Shown here one piece after another: positions 6,694 to 15,191 of a stretch of DNA of 32,490 nucleotides (positions are counted from its first letter, which is position 1; the number at the start of each line of letters is the position of its first letter). The notes under the pieces were generated by a model. That model saw only the letters and a list, made by a program, of their open reading frames with translations, had not been told where the DNA came from and made no database searches. The stretch spans positions 1 to 32,490 of the forward strand of contig NJED01000001.1 of assembly GCA_002254745.1 (NCBI GenBank), written 5' to 3'. Made by a program: the position numbers and the translations under genes. Source of the DNA: Desulfurococcales archaeon ex4484_217_1. Its GTDB lineage: Archaea > Thermoproteota > Thermoprotei_A > EX4484-217-1.

Positions 6694-7005
6694 ATGAGTA
6701 AAACAGGTAGAGTTAGAATTAGAAGGCTTGTTCTTGACGTTTTGAAGCCTTTAAAGGAACCTTCAGTTGTTGATGTGGCCAAGGCATTAGCTAGGGTTAG
6801 AGGAGTATCTGCTGTAAACGTTACTGTTAATGAGGTTGATGTTGAAACTATGGGTTTAATAATCACTATTGAGGGTGAAAACATAAATTTCGACGACATT
6901 GAGAGGGAATTAACAAGAGTAGGAGCTGTAATTCATAGCGTTGACCAAGTTGTTGTTGGTGAAAAAATTATTGAATCTGCCCAACCCCCTCAAGCTAGAA
7001 CCTAA
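6694..7005 (+). CDS. DUF211 family protein
   Basis: A roughly 100-residue ferredoxin-like alpha/beta protein of a widespread archaeal family. Seen: RIRRLVLDVLKPLKEPSVVD, then VRGVSAVNVTVNEVDVETMG, IITIEGENINFDDIERELT and VGAVIHSVDQVVVG. The beta-alpha-beta repeats resemble ACT/metal-binding folds, and members have been seen as oligomers binding divalent cations. I chose the ATG at 6694, 11 nt below GGTGA; a GTG at 6679 would sit on top of the GGAGG motif. The end overlaps the next gene, which encodes a VIT1/CCC1-like transporter. The pairing hints at a shared role in metal handling, which is inference. Confidence 0.85.
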   Translation: MSKTGRVRIRRLVLDVLKPLKEPSVVDVAKALARVRGVSAVNVTVNEVDVETMGLIITIEGENINFDDIERELTRVGAVIHSVDQVVVGEKIIESAQPPQART

Positions 7006-7516
7006 ATTGCGGCACGAAGTTTTAAGATACATTATCTTAGGTATGAGCGATGGTGTACTTTTCGCTTTAGGAATACTACTAGTTACACTCAGTTTTTCCG
7101 TTCAAGAAGCCGTTAAAGCATGGATCGGTGGAGTAGTAACTGCAGCTTTAACAAACTCTTATGGGGCATATTTTGCAGAAAGGTCGTTTGAGGAAGCCAG
7201 GCTTTACGTCCTTGAAAGACACCTACTGAGAAGTTTAAAGGGAACCATAATATCGAAGAAAACTGCTTTTAAAGTACGTGTGAGGGTATTTGCAGCAGGT
7301 GCTTCAACTCTTCTTGGAGGCCTAATACCAGCAACACTTTTCTTCACCCTACCTTATCCTTTTAATGCTATTGCTGGTATTGTTTTAGCTCTGAGTACGC
7401 TGGCGTTTACAGGTTTCATTACCTCAAGAAAAAAGAGAGTGAAAACGGCGTTCCTATACACGGGCGGGGGAATGCTGGTAGCATTGCTGACCTATGTTAT
7501 TGGTCAAGTACTCTAA
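6971..7516 (+). CDS. VIT1/CCC1-like membrane protein (DUF125 type)
   Basis: Integral membrane protein of the family that includes vacuolar iron and manganese transporters. Seen: LRHEVLRYIILGMSDGVLFALGIL (first helix with the family's Asp-Gly), a second helix from AWIGGVVTAALTNSYGAYFAE with Glu/Arg-rich sequence after it (RSFEEARLYVLERHLL, corresponding to the cytoplasmic metal-binding helices), then three more hydrophobic helices to the C-terminus. The TTG at 6971 is preferred (GGTGA 8 nt upstream), giving a 35-nt overlap with DUF211 and translational coupling. Other TTG codons at 6941 and 7007 are in frame. Metal transport is inferred from the family. Confidence 0.72.
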   Translation: MNLPNPLKLEPKLRHEVLRYIILGMSDGVLFALGILLVTLSFSVQEAVKAWIGGVVTAALTNSYGAYFAERSFEEARLYVLERHLLRSLKGTIISKKTAFKVRVRVFAAGASTLLGGLIPATLFFTLPYPFNAIAGIVLALSTLAFTGFITSRKKRVKTAFLYTGGGMLVALLTYVIGQVL

Positions 7517-7851
7517 CAAACTTTGCTCCCAGGCTTAACTTCCCCATCAACCGTCAATATTCTAGGTACTTCACCTTTTCCACAACCCGCAGCTAACAAC
7601 ATACCTTCGCTTAAATACCCCCTAATAGTCTTAGGCTTTAAATTAGTAACAACAACTATTCTCTTACCTAGAAGCTCTTCAGGAGAATATACGTCACCTA
7701 GCCCTGCTATTAATTGTCTCTTTCCTAGTTCTCCTAAATCAACTATTAGCCTTAGGAGTTTTCTTGTACCAGGGATTTTCTCAGCTTCTCTAACTATACC
7801 TACCCTTAAGTCGATTTTAGAGAATTCTTCAATAGTAATAGTTCTTTCCAA
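7513..7851 (-). CDS. tRNA-binding domain protein (MetRS beta / CsaA-like)
   Basis: A 112-residue stand-alone OB-fold tRNA-binding domain. Seen: ITIEEFSKIDLRVGIVREAE, KLLRLIVDLGELGKRQLIAGL, RIVVVTNLKPKTIRGYLSEG, MLLAAGCG and the closing PGSKVC. This is the domain found at the C-terminus of methionyl-tRNA synthetase. In many archaea it is a separate subunit that helps MetRS hold its tRNA; CsaA-like chaperone roles are described for bacterial relatives. The start is a TTG at 7851. It overlaps the convergent VIT1-like gene by 4 nt and lies upstream of, and divergent from, taw3. Confidence 0.87.
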   Translation of the reverse strand: MERTITIEEFSKIDLRVGIVREAEKIPGTRKLLRLIVDLGELGKRQLIAGLGDVYSPEELLGKRIVVVTNLKPKTIRGYLSEGMLLAAGCGKGEVPRILTVDGEVKPGSKVC

Positions 7852-7952
7852 CTATAATGCACCAGACATCACTACGTCTTCTACGTATTCATACTTTTCT
7901 ATCGTGATACTTAATTTAAACAAGTTAAGATACCTAACTTGAGGTGTATGAT

Positions 7953-8564
7953 GTGAGCACATCTGTTGACTACAACACTTGGATTAATAGGAAACGAGCA
8001 TTCTTACGGCGTCTCGAAAGAGATCTAGTAACAGGGTATTTTGATATGGAATTGTACACTCTAATTAAACTATTAAATAGTTTCGATGATATGTTCACCT
8101 TAAGTAGTTGTTCAGGAAGACTTATGCTATTCTCGTCTAAAAGACCATGGGATAGGAAATCCATAAAGATTTACTTGAAAAAACATAATAAGGCGTGTGT
8201 AAGTGAGGTTATTAAAACTTTAGAAGAAAGTAAAGATAAGAACTTATGGTTTGTTTTACAACCTCCTATACTTCACGTATCATGTTTAACTGTTGACAGA
8301 GCTCAGGAACTTCTAAAACTGGCGAGAAACGTTGGGTTTAAGCATAGTGGTATAATAAGTTTTGCTAGAACAGGTATAGTTGTTGAGCTTAGAGGTAATG
8401 AGCATTTGGAAGTCCCTTTAAAGCTTAAGGGTAAGCTTATATGTAGGAAAACGCGCTTGAAAACATTGGTTAAGTGGGCTAATAGAATGCTTATTGAGTC
8501 TAAGAAGAAGATATTTAAATTAGAAAGTGAAATCAAAAGAAACTGGTTAGAAAGGAAAAGGTGA
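7953..8564 (+). CDS. taw3: tRNA(Phe) wyosine methyltransferase Taw3 (TYW3 family)
   Basis: Enzyme of the wyosine pathway at position 37 of tRNA-Phe; it N4-methylates the 7-aminocarboxypropyl-demethylwyosine intermediate using AdoMet. Seen: FTLSSCSGRLMLFS (the family's SxxSCSGR core), LWFVLQPPILHVSC, the helix DRAQELLKLARNVGFKHSGI, and VVELRGNEHLEVPL. The length is about 200 residues, as usual. Start: GAGGTG at 7941-7946 lies 6 nt before the GTG at 7953, which I prefer to the GTG at 7944 that overlaps the motif. It overlaps the PhoH-KH gene by 4 nt (GTGA), so the two are translationally coupled. Confidence 0.9.
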   Translation: MSTSVDYNTWINRKRAFLRRLERDLVTGYFDMELYTLIKLLNSFDDMFTLSSCSGRLMLFSSKRPWDRKSIKIYLKKHNKACVSEVIKTLEESKDKNLWFVLQPPILHVSCLTVDRAQELLKLARNVGFKHSGIISFARTGIVVELRGNEHLEVPLKLKGKLICRKTRLKTLVKWANRMLIESKKKIFKLESEIKRNWLERKR

Positions 8565-9727
8565 TACTGTTGTCTAGGACCGTGAAAACCCCTTTAGACG
8601 TAATTAAACCTCTAACTCCAGGTCAAGAAGAATTTCTGAAAGCTTTACATAGTAAGGATTATGACATAGTTGGAGTTTTTGGTCCTACAGGTACGGGTAA
8701 AAGCCTTCTATCTATAGCTTACGGTATTACAGAGGTTTTAAAGGAAAAGTATCAAAGGTTTATCATAGCAAGGCCGCTTATAGATATAGTGTTGGAAAAG
8801 GAAATTACAGCTGTAGAGCTCGGTAACCTATACTATGATATTATCTCAACGTACATCAGAGACATATTAGCAAGCTTCATAGATTGGAGCATTGTTGAAA
8901 ATCTTATAAAGAAAGAGAAAGTCATACTAGCCGACATACACTTTCTTAGAGGAAGAACATTTGATAACTCAGTACTTTTCCTTGATGATGCTCAAAACAT
9001 TCCTCCTGAAAGCTCGTTGGAATTGCTTATGAGAATGGGTAATAATAGTAAAATGATTATTGCAGGAGATCCTGTGTTCCAGAAGAACCCTGAAATAACC
9101 TTAGATGGAGCTACGCTTCTCCGTGAAGCTTTAATGGGTGAGGAAAGAGCTATTGTAATAGACTTGGGACTCAAAGACATTGTAAGAGTTGGTGCTAAGA
9201 GAGGAATAAAGCTGATATTAGAAGTACGTATGAGAAAAAGAAAACTCAACGATACGGAGAAAGAAATTCTAGATGCAGCTAAAATATACGCTCCTGATGC
9301 CGATATAATAACAGTTGCAGAATTCATTAACGATAAGAAACGATACGAAATAATGAGCGAACATACGCCGGATGCGTTAATAATTACAAAAGAAGGGCAC
9401 TTAGGTAGGCTTATTGGTAGGGGTGGTGAAAGAATAAACAAAATCCAGGAAGAAATAGGGTTAAAATTGAGAGCAATAGAGCTAACGTTAGACTTTAAGG
9501 AGTTTATCAGGGCAATTCATCCAGTAAGCTGGATTCATAAGCATGTAATAGACGCTGATTTCGCTGGTCCTTATATGTTGTTTAAAGTAAACAGAGATGA
9601 CTTTGGACCTTTCGTAGGCCAAAAAGGCTTTCATGTTAAATTCCTAGATGCCGTACTGAGAAAGCTTATGGGTGTAGGTGCTAGAGCATTGGAAGTAGAA
9701 GCACCTAGGAGACGTAGGAGAAGGTAG
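8561..9727 (+). CDS. PhoH-like ATPase with C-terminal KH RNA-binding domains
   Basis: A 388-residue predicted RNA-dependent ATPase. Seen: Walker A GPTGTGKS at about residues 41-48 within a PhoH-type core, IARPLIDI, Walker B VLFLDDAQN at about 138-146, and AGDPVFQKN. A KH domain follows with GRLIGRGGERINKIQEEIG at about 284-302, and then a second KH-like unit around VNRDDFGPFVGQKG at about 345-358. The C-terminus ends in a run of arginines, suited to RNA contact. The gene is coupled to taw3 and convergent with the Trm5/Taw2-family gene, so a role in tRNA or rRNA handling is plausible but not shown. PhoH proteins elsewhere occur with ribosome-maturation factors. Confidence 0.85.
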   Translation: MILLSRTVKTPLDVIKPLTPGQEEFLKALHSKDYDIVGVFGPTGTGKSLLSIAYGITEVLKEKYQRFIIARPLIDIVLEKEITAVELGNLYYDIISTYIRDILASFIDWSIVENLIKKEKVILADIHFLRGRTFDNSVLFLDDAQNIPPESSLELLMRMGNNSKMIIAGDPVFQKNPEITLDGATLLREALMGEERAIVIDLGLKDIVRVGAKRGIKLILEVRMRKRKLNDTEKEILDAAKIYAPDADIITVAEFINDKKRYEIMSEHTPDALIITKEGHLGRLIGRGGERINKIQEEIGLKLRAIELTLDFKEFIRAIHPVSWIHKHVIDADFAGPYMLFKVNRDDFGPFVGQKGFHVKFLDAVLRKLMGVGARALEVEAPRRRRRR

Positions 9728-9738
9728 GTAGTGTTTAA

Positions 9739-10599
9739 CTATTTTTCAATGTAATAGTCTAAAACTACTTGGTATTTTCTCGGTCCTACAGATCTTACAA
9801 CACGACTGGATATGAGCTTATAATTTTCAACGTATTTTTTAAGTTCTTGAGAATAAGTTTTCTCTGCTTTTTCTAAACCTTCCCCTCTATTGTCAGCTCT
9901 TATGAACAAATATGTGTGTAAGAACCCTCTATTTTTCAATGATAGAATTGCGTATTTTAAATAGCTAATAGCTAGTTCAGGTAATGGCATAAGTACTCTA
10001 TCGGCAACATGTACTAATTTTTCTAGTATAATTTCAGCTGCATCACCTAATATTGGAATTACATAATCCTCTACCTTATTTATTCTCACGTTCTCAACCA
10101 TGTATTTATAAGCATAAGGGTTAATATCTATTGAAAAAACTTTAACGAGTGAAACTTTTCGAGCTATTATTATCGAAAATATGCCAACACCTGCAAACAT
10201 ATTAACAATTGTTTCACCGGGTTTCACCATTTCCGCTATTCTTTTATGCTCATAGTTTAAAGCAGGAGAAACATATACTTTAGTTATATCGAGCTTAAAT
10301 TTACATCCATGTTCAACATACACTGTTTCACTTCTATACTCTCCAGCTAAGTGAACGTAGTTTCTTAAACGATAAACACCCCTTACTTCAGATGTAGCAC
10401 ACCAGACGCTCTTAACATAGGGTAGTTCTTTAAGTATTTCTTCGCCTATAGCCTTTATGTCTTCAATATTTACGTCAGGAGGTTTACGTATAATAGCTAT
10501 GTCTCCTACTATTTCGATTCGTGACCACACCTTTTTAGCCTTCTTATCACCTAGAACTTTATGGGCAAGTTTACGAATTAAAGACATACGCTTACCCAA
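9739..10599 (-). CDS. tRNA G37 methyltransferase Trm5 / Taw2 family, class I AdoMet fold
   Basis: Predicted to act at G37 of tRNA, either as m1G37 methyltransferase (Trm5) or as the aminocarboxypropyl transferase of wyosine synthesis (Taw2). Seen in 286 residues: an N-terminal D2-like domain (IEIVGDIAIIRKP, YVHLAGEYRSETVYVEHG, FKLDITKVYVSP), the AdoMet-binding NMFAGVGIFSIIIA, FSIDINPYAYKYMVENV, and the motif IV region DRVLMPLPELA. Trm5 commonly has N-L-P here while Taw2 has lost this Asn; M-P-L-P is closer to Trm5 but not identical, so I leave the paralogue open. The start is a TTG at 10599 with GGTGAT 9 nt upstream. Together with taw3 it makes a small wyosine neighbourhood. Confidence 0.82.
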   Translation of the reverse strand: MGKRMSLIRKLAHKVLGDKKAKKVWSRIEIVGDIAIIRKPPDVNIEDIKAIGEEILKELPYVKSVWCATSEVRGVYRLRNYVHLAGEYRSETVYVEHGCKFKLDITKVYVSPALNYEHKRIAEMVKPGETIVNMFAGVGIFSIIIARKVSLVKVFSIDINPYAYKYMVENVRINKVEDYVIPILGDAAEIILEKLVHVADRVLMPLPELAISYLKYAILSLKNRGFLHTYLFIRADNRGEGLEKAEKTYSQELKKYVENYKLISSRVVRSVGPRKYQVVLDYYIEK

Positions 10600-10633
10600 T
10601 CCTAATCAATCACCTTAGTGGAAGTGCTTTAGT

Positions 10634-11071
10634 ATGTCAGGAAAACTGTATGTTGAGTGGATTCCTAAGAGAGGTTCTTTAATGGTTACGTTTAAACCTT
10701 ACGAGTTAACTATAGCATTTAAGAATATAGTCTTTATGTTTCTTCCAAGAGAAGCTAGAGTTTCGAATAATGTAAAAGAGTATAGGGGAAGCAAGTACGG
10801 TAGAAAACGTTACATATGTGTTAAACTAAGTAGTAGCGTTATCCCTATATCTGCAAAAGGAGAACCTATAGTAAAACCAAGAATTATTGGGAACTTTGAG
10901 CTTAGATATACTAATTTAGATTTCTTAAGATTCCTAACCATAATAACCCCGGGCGCTTTTCTATACAACTATGCTATTTTGTTCGATGAAGGATTATGTA
11001 TTGAAACTTCAGCTAATAAGGAAGTTTATTTTGAAGAAATAAAGGACTCGTTAACTATTTACTTTGTTTAA
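10634..11071 (+). CDS. Hypothetical beta-rich protein
   Basis: A 145-residue protein with alternating hydrophobic strands (LYVEWIPKRGSLMVTFKPYE, IVFMFLPRE, RYICVKLSSSVIPISAKGEP, NFELRYTNLDFLRFLTII). No signal peptide, no convincing membrane helix and no metal motif. It begins 34 nt from the divergent Trm5/Taw2 gene, so the two share a promoter region, and overlaps the broken amidohydrolase by 17 nt at the 3' end. Codon use looks like its neighbours. No family recognised. Confidence 0.55.
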   Translation: MSGKLYVEWIPKRGSLMVTFKPYELTIAFKNIVFMFLPREARVSNNVKEYRGSKYGRKRYICVKLSSSVIPISAKGEPIVKPRIIGNFELRYTNLDFLRFLTIITPGAFLYNYAILFDEGLCIETSANKEVYFEEIKDSLTIYFV

Positions 11072-12211
11072 AGATAGGAAGCTCTTCTAGTTTCTTTGAC
11101 AAAACCCTTTTAGCCTTTTCAATATCCCTGTCTCCTATTGTAAGTACTTCGCCTCCATCAACTAATACTTCGCCTCTAACAATAACTGTTTCAATATTAG
11201 CTCTAGAGAACAGTACTGCAGAATAGTACGCTTTCCTATAGGGCCATCCTTCAGGCGTTTTTGCATTTATAGCAACTATATTTGCATCGTAGCCTGGTTT
11301 TATGAGACCATGTTTCTCTATGCCTGGGAATTTAGCTAGGCCTCCTGTGGCCATTTTTAATATTTCGAAAGGCTGAAGTCTGGGAGGAGTACCGTACAGA
11401 TTGTTTGTTAAATACATTGCCAATCTGGCTTCTGCTAGTACATCCCACTCAGGATTTATGTCTATTCCAAACCCTACTCTTACATTTTTGCGTAACATAT
11501 TAATTAATGGCGCTATGCCGGATAGTAGCAATGTATTCGATATTGGGCAATGGGCAATATTAGTTAGCGTTTTAGCTACATAGTCTATTTCTCTTTCAGA
11601 AACCCAGACTGCGTGAGCTAGCAGCGTTTTCTCTCCTAGAAACCCCATGTCCCTAAGCACTTCTACGGGTCTTTTACCGAACTTCTTCTTAGCGTATTTT
11701 ACATCCTCTTGTACTTCAGATATGTGCATGTGTATGTAGAAGTTTTGTTCTTTAGCTATAGTGGATATTTCTTGAAGCTGATCAGGCTTAAGAAACCTTA
11801 TACCGCATGGACCTAGGGAAACTGTTATCCTATTATCATCTACTCCATTCCATTTTTTAAAGAGAACCATATTTTCCTTTAGCGTTTCTTCATACGTTTT
11901 TATTTGAGTATCCATTATTGCAACAGAGAGATTAGCTATTATACCTGATTCTTGAACAGCTTTAGCAACGGAGTTGGTAGGATTCTTCCGGTGTAAGGGA
12001 TTTCTTTATGGTAACTTATAAAGCCTGGAAGAACTATTCTACCCCTTAGGTTAAGTACTAAGTCAGCATACCTATAGTCGTGAGGTAACTCACTTACTTT
12101 GCCAGCACTAATTATTTTGCCATTGTCAATGTATATGTAACCTTCATCTATTACATCATTTTCGCTTACCATAGTAAGCACTGTAGGGTATAAGAGAAGA
12201 ATAGACGTCAT
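11055..12211 (-). pseudogene. Broken amidohydrolase (MTA/SAH/guanine deaminase superfamily) with internal deletion and frameshift
   Basis: Minus-strand positions 12211 to 11939 encode the start of a metal-dependent amidohydrolase (beta domain, then LRGRIVLPGFISYH). In another frame, from about 11985 to 11055, the rest follows: NSVAKAVQESGIIANLSVAI, IHMHISE, LLAHAVWVS, IAHCPISNTLLLSG, FGIDINPEW, and the C-terminal beta strands with LIKPGYDANIVAI. The family places HxH (from THTH) just after PGF and then about 45-70 residues including GTTTxxDM before NSVAKAV; here both the second His and that stretch are gone. Intact homologues are about 400-430 residues. Remaining metal ligands (His of IHMHISE, His of LAHAV, Asp of GIDI) survive, but without HxH it should be inactive. 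The loss cannot be a single-base error. Confidence 0.75.
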
Positions 12212-12255
12212 AAATGTAATACACCTTATACTAAGTTTTTAGAAAAATGTTTAAG

Positions 12256-12813
12256 CTATATTGAAGCTAATATTCTTTTAATTTCTTCTATTTTCTGCCT
12301 ATACTTAGATATTTCTGCTTCTAAGTTTGACTTTTCTGCTTCAAGGCTTCTAACTTTCTCTTCCAAGTTCTTCACTTTGTTTTCTAAAGCTGCTTTAGCG
12401 CTATGAAGTTTCTCAATTTCTTTTTTTAACTTTTCTACTTCTTTCTTATACGCTTCCTCTGGCGTGATTTTAGCTACTATTTCCGGGATTTCTATTTTAA
12501 CTCCTTCGCGGAGAAATCTTTGGTAAGTTTCTTGAATCAGTTTACCTGCTTTAGTTTTCCCGGTAAGGTGATTTCTTATTGTGCCTTCGCTTCTACCAAG
12601 CTCATCGGCTATCATGGTAACTGTATAGCCTGCTTTAGACCTTGCAAGTGCAGCTGCTGCAACAGCTAAGCTGTCAACCCATGTTAATCTTTCTTCAGCT
12701 TTCCTTATTTCCTCTATTACATCAGGTCTTAGTAGTGTAGCAATTAGAAGGGCTGTTTCTAGTTTATGAATATCCTGCTTACCTAAGGGTCTTAAAGGTA
12801 TTTCCTCGGCCAT
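12256..12813 (-). CDS. HTH protein with long C-terminal coiled coil (crenarchaeal-type regulator)
   Basis: The N-terminal half holds a helix-turn-helix: GYTVTMIADELGRSEGTIRN, followed by HLTGKTKAGKLIQETYQRFL. From about residue 115 to the end it is an uninterrupted coiled coil (KKEVEKLKKEIEKLHSAK, ENKVKNLEEKVRSLEAEK, and so on), which should drive dimerisation or bridging. I know similar proteins in Thermoprotei only as uncharacterised DNA-binding regulators. I chose the ATG at 12813 because GGTGA lies 8 nt upstream; the ATG at 12828 overlaps that motif. It is divergent from a hypothetical gene with a gap of about 80 nt. Confidence 0.75.
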   Translation of the reverse strand: MAEEIPLRPLGKQDIHKLETALLIATLLRPDVIEEIRKAEERLTWVDSLAVAAAALARSKAGYTVTMIADELGRSEGTIRNHLTGKTKAGKLIQETYQRFLREGVKIEIPEIVAKITPEEAYKKEVEKLKKEIEKLHSAKAALENKVKNLEEKVRSLEAEKSNLEAEISKYRQKIEEIKRILASI

Positions 12814-12893
12814 ATTCTTTTTCACCATTGTAATATAGTGGTTTAATGTTTTAAGTATTTTAATCTCCGTAAACTAAGTTGAGGCTTAACGAA

Positions 12894-13385
12894 ATGGTGT
12901 TTATTGAACTACGTATAAAAAACATCCAAAAACCTAGATTTAGAGAGAAAATATTAGGATACATTATTGCTGAATACTCAATATTTAAACTGGGGTTAAT
13001 GTGTTACGAAGATATACCGAGAGGCAAAGTTTTCGAGCTATTCACGTTAGTTGATAGATACGATGACTACCCGCTATTTAGATATACTGAAGTAGAGGGA
13101 GATGCAGGGTATGGTACATTACTTGGACAGACAAAATACTTTAACGAGCTACGTAAGTTAATCCCTAAATTAAAATACTATGTAAGCCCATGGAATACTG
13201 TGCTAAGCCTCATATCCTATGTTGAAGGTAAAGTATTTGATAGTGAGAGTTTCAAAAAGAGAATAGCCATTAAGGACAATAAGTTTACTAGAGGGTGGAA
13301 TAACTTCTTTACGACATTCGATCAAGAAGTCTTCGAAAGTACGGTAAAGAAAATAGGGATTTCATTTATAGTTAAGGTTATTTAA
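12894..13385 (+). CDS. Hypothetical protein
   Basis: About 163 residues, soluble, mixed alpha/beta with many aromatic residues (IIAEYSIFKLGLMCYEDIPR, LFTLVDRYDDYPLFRYTEVE, TRGWNNFFTTFDQEVF). No membrane segment, no metal-binding or nucleotide motif and no family recognised. The ATG at 12894 is preferred because GAGG at 12881-12884 lies 9 nt upstream; a TTG at 12879 overlaps it. It is divergent from the HTH/coiled-coil gene and ends 4 nt from the convergent PfkB kinase gene. Confidence 0.5.
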   Translation: MVFIELRIKNIQKPRFREKILGYIIAEYSIFKLGLMCYEDIPRGKVFELFTLVDRYDDYPLFRYTEVEGDAGYGTLLGQTKYFNELRKLIPKLKYYVSPWNTVLSLISYVEGKVFDSESFKKRIAIKDNKFTRGWNNFFTTFDQEVFESTVKKIGISFIVKVI

Positions 13386-13389
13386 ATTC

Positions 13390-14334
13390 TTAGGATAGTA
13401 TGAGACCTCTGCTAAGTTTCTCACGTAATTCATTAAATATTGAAAGTGCTTCTTGCTCATATGGTATACCGTTTCTGGCTCCTTTCCTACCTACTTTAAT
13501 CCCGGCAGCTACGCTTGCAAAGAGTGCTGAGTCCCATAGACTATAGCCTTTAAGTAACGATGCCGTCAATGCAGCTGCAAAAACATCCCCAGCACCTGTA
13601 GTGTCGACGACCTGTTTCGGTTTATATGGTGGTACTCTTATCCTCGCATCACTTAACACTATGTATGATCCTTTAGAACCCATTTTTACAACAACGAGTT
13701 TAGGACCATATTTCAATAGTTGCGATGCTGACTCGGGGTCTCTTGAACCTGTTAAGCATTTTAGTTCTCTTAAATTCAAGTACAGTATTTTGACGTGCTT
13801 GAATATGTTTATGAAACCTTTTATACCGTATTTACAAACTATCGATCCCGGATCATAGCTGAATGCAGCATTATATTTTGAAACTATTTTAGCTATGTCT
13901 TCAGCTAGTTCCTTCCTTATGCTAGCTGCATGGACTATTTTTGCTTTCGAAATATATTCTTCATCTAAATCGTCTCTTGAAATGTAGGCATTTGCACCTC
14001 GGTAAGCTATCATTCTCCTGATGCCATCTCTAGTAACTATGATGAACACTTTACCCGTTGGATATCTACTATCTATTTTTAAGTGAGATATGTCAACTTT
14101 TTCCTTTTCAAATTCCTTTTTAATAAATTCTCCAAAACTATCGCTGCCAATTCTCCCTATAAACCCGCTCTTAACGTTTAACCTTGAGAGAGCTACTGCG
14201 TAGTTTGATGCAGAGCCTCCAGCTGAAATTATTGTATCGTAAGCTTCTACTGCCTCGTCTTCTGCAGGAACTTTTTCAACATACATTATTATGTCTACAT
14301 TAGCATTGCCTATAGCTATGACATCTGGTACCAA
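13390..14334 (-). CDS. PfkB-family sugar/nucleoside kinase (candidate ribose-1-phosphate or nucleoside kinase)
   Basis: A 314-residue ribokinase-fold kinase. Seen: IGNANVDIIM at the N-terminus, GGSASNYAVALSRL, GRIGSDSFG, AYRGANAYI, FSYDPGS, VVVKMGSKG and the catalytic DTTGAGDVFAAAL at about residues 248-260 (anion hole GAGD with the base Asp). Substrates in PfkB proteins vary. It is the last gene of the uridine-phosphorylase operon, and Thermococcus uses a PfkB kinase to make ribose-1,5-bisphosphate from ribose-1-phosphate in nucleoside degradation. That role is therefore a reasonable inference. The start is a TTG at 14334 with GGAGG 7 nt upstream; it overlaps the broken isomerase by 19 nt. 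Confidence 0.85.
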   Translation of the reverse strand: MVPDVIAIGNANVDIIMYVEKVPAEDEAVEAYDTIISAGGSASNYAVALSRLNVKSGFIGRIGSDSFGEFIKKEFEKEKVDISHLKIDSRYPTGKVFIIVTRDGIRRMIAYRGANAYISRDDLDEEYISKAKIVHAASIRKELAEDIAKIVSKYNAAFSYDPGSIVCKYGIKGFINIFKHVKILYLNLRELKCLTGSRDPESASQLLKYGPKLVVVKMGSKGSYIVLSDARIRVPPYKPKQVVDTTGAGDVFAAALTASLLKGYSLWDSALFASVAAGIKVGRKGARNGIPYEQEALSIFNELREKLSRGLILS

Positions 14335-15190
14335 TCTTCATCCTCCTCTCTTAAAGAATACTTACTTATAAAGTAGTCTTGAATCACCCATCCAAACTTC
14401 TCGATTAATATGAGATATGCTGCCTGGGGCGGTATAAGTCCTTCCTCTGTTATAATAGCATCTATGTATTCTGGTGGAGTTACGTCGAATGCTGGATTTC
14501 TTACGATAACGTTCGGATTTTCTTTCAAGAACTTTTCATCAACTATTTCTCTTGGATCTCTCTCCTCTATCTCCACGAGCTCCCCTATTACTGTAGCTGG
14601 ACTGAACTTGTAAGTTTCAGCAGCTACAAAAACCCTTACTCTAGCCTCATGCGCTGCTAGTGCTATGTTTGAAGTCCCTATTTTATTAACTACTGCTCCA
14701 TTAGCTGCAACGGTGTCGGCTCTGTGGCATAAACTTTAATATCCTTGCCTTGCCTATGCGCATGTATTATAACTGAAAGCGCTGCAGTACTGTTACAATG
14801 TGTTAATATTGTTTCTCCACTTAGAATTCTTCTTGAACCTATGAACCCTATTTTCTCTGTTGCGGTTAATGAGTAGTTTATAAAATCATCAGCTGTTTTC
14901 TTAACTATTAGCTTAGCCTCATTTACGTTCACTGGTCTTTTTCTTCTTAGTCTCGAAGTAACATACATAACAGCGTTAGGTAAGGAAACAGCTGTAGGTC
15001 TTGTTCCTAAGAGTATTTTAGCTACACTATCTACGTAAGTTATAAAAGACTCTACGTCTGCAGGTCCTTCGTATTTTTCAGCAGCAATTTTTAATGCTTT
15101 AGCTGCTGCTCTAGCTATTCTACCTGCTCCTCTTATCTTCATACTTCTTATATCATCTGCTATTTGATAAACCTCTTCAGGACATTTCAT
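14316..15190 (-). pseudogene. Broken ribose-1,5-bisphosphate isomerase (e2b2/R15Pi) with internal deletion and frameshift
   Basis: In Thermococcus this enzyme turns ribose-1,5-bisphosphate into ribulose-1,5-bisphosphate in AMP/nucleoside degradation. The first part (to about 14700) reads KCPEEVYQIADDIRSMKIRG through GETILTHCNSTAALSV to IKVYATE, then leaves frame. The second part, in another frame from ADTVAANGAVVNKIGTSNIA to the end, holds NPAFDVTPPEYIDAIITEEG and the C-terminal FGW. Aligned to the intact paralogue upstream, 42 residues between TE and AD are missing, about 127 nt, so the frame shifts. It retains the catalytic Cys (THC, residue 135 counted from the GTG at 15199) and the catalytic Asp (GAD context), but lost the Rossmann-like segment between them. 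The ATG at 15190 is the likelier start. Confidence 0.85.
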
Positions 15191-15191
15191 C

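Noticed and set aside
8992..9441. Long open frame antisense to the PhoH-KH gene
   Set aside because: The plus strand carries Walker and KH motifs; the minus product is low-complexity Ser/Ile/Leu.
11055..11915. Stand-alone 286-residue amidohydrolase and separate 90-residue gene
   Set aside because: The two fit as one family in order, and the sequence just upstream of the second ATG continues the homologous reading (NSVAKAVQESG), so they are remains of one gene.
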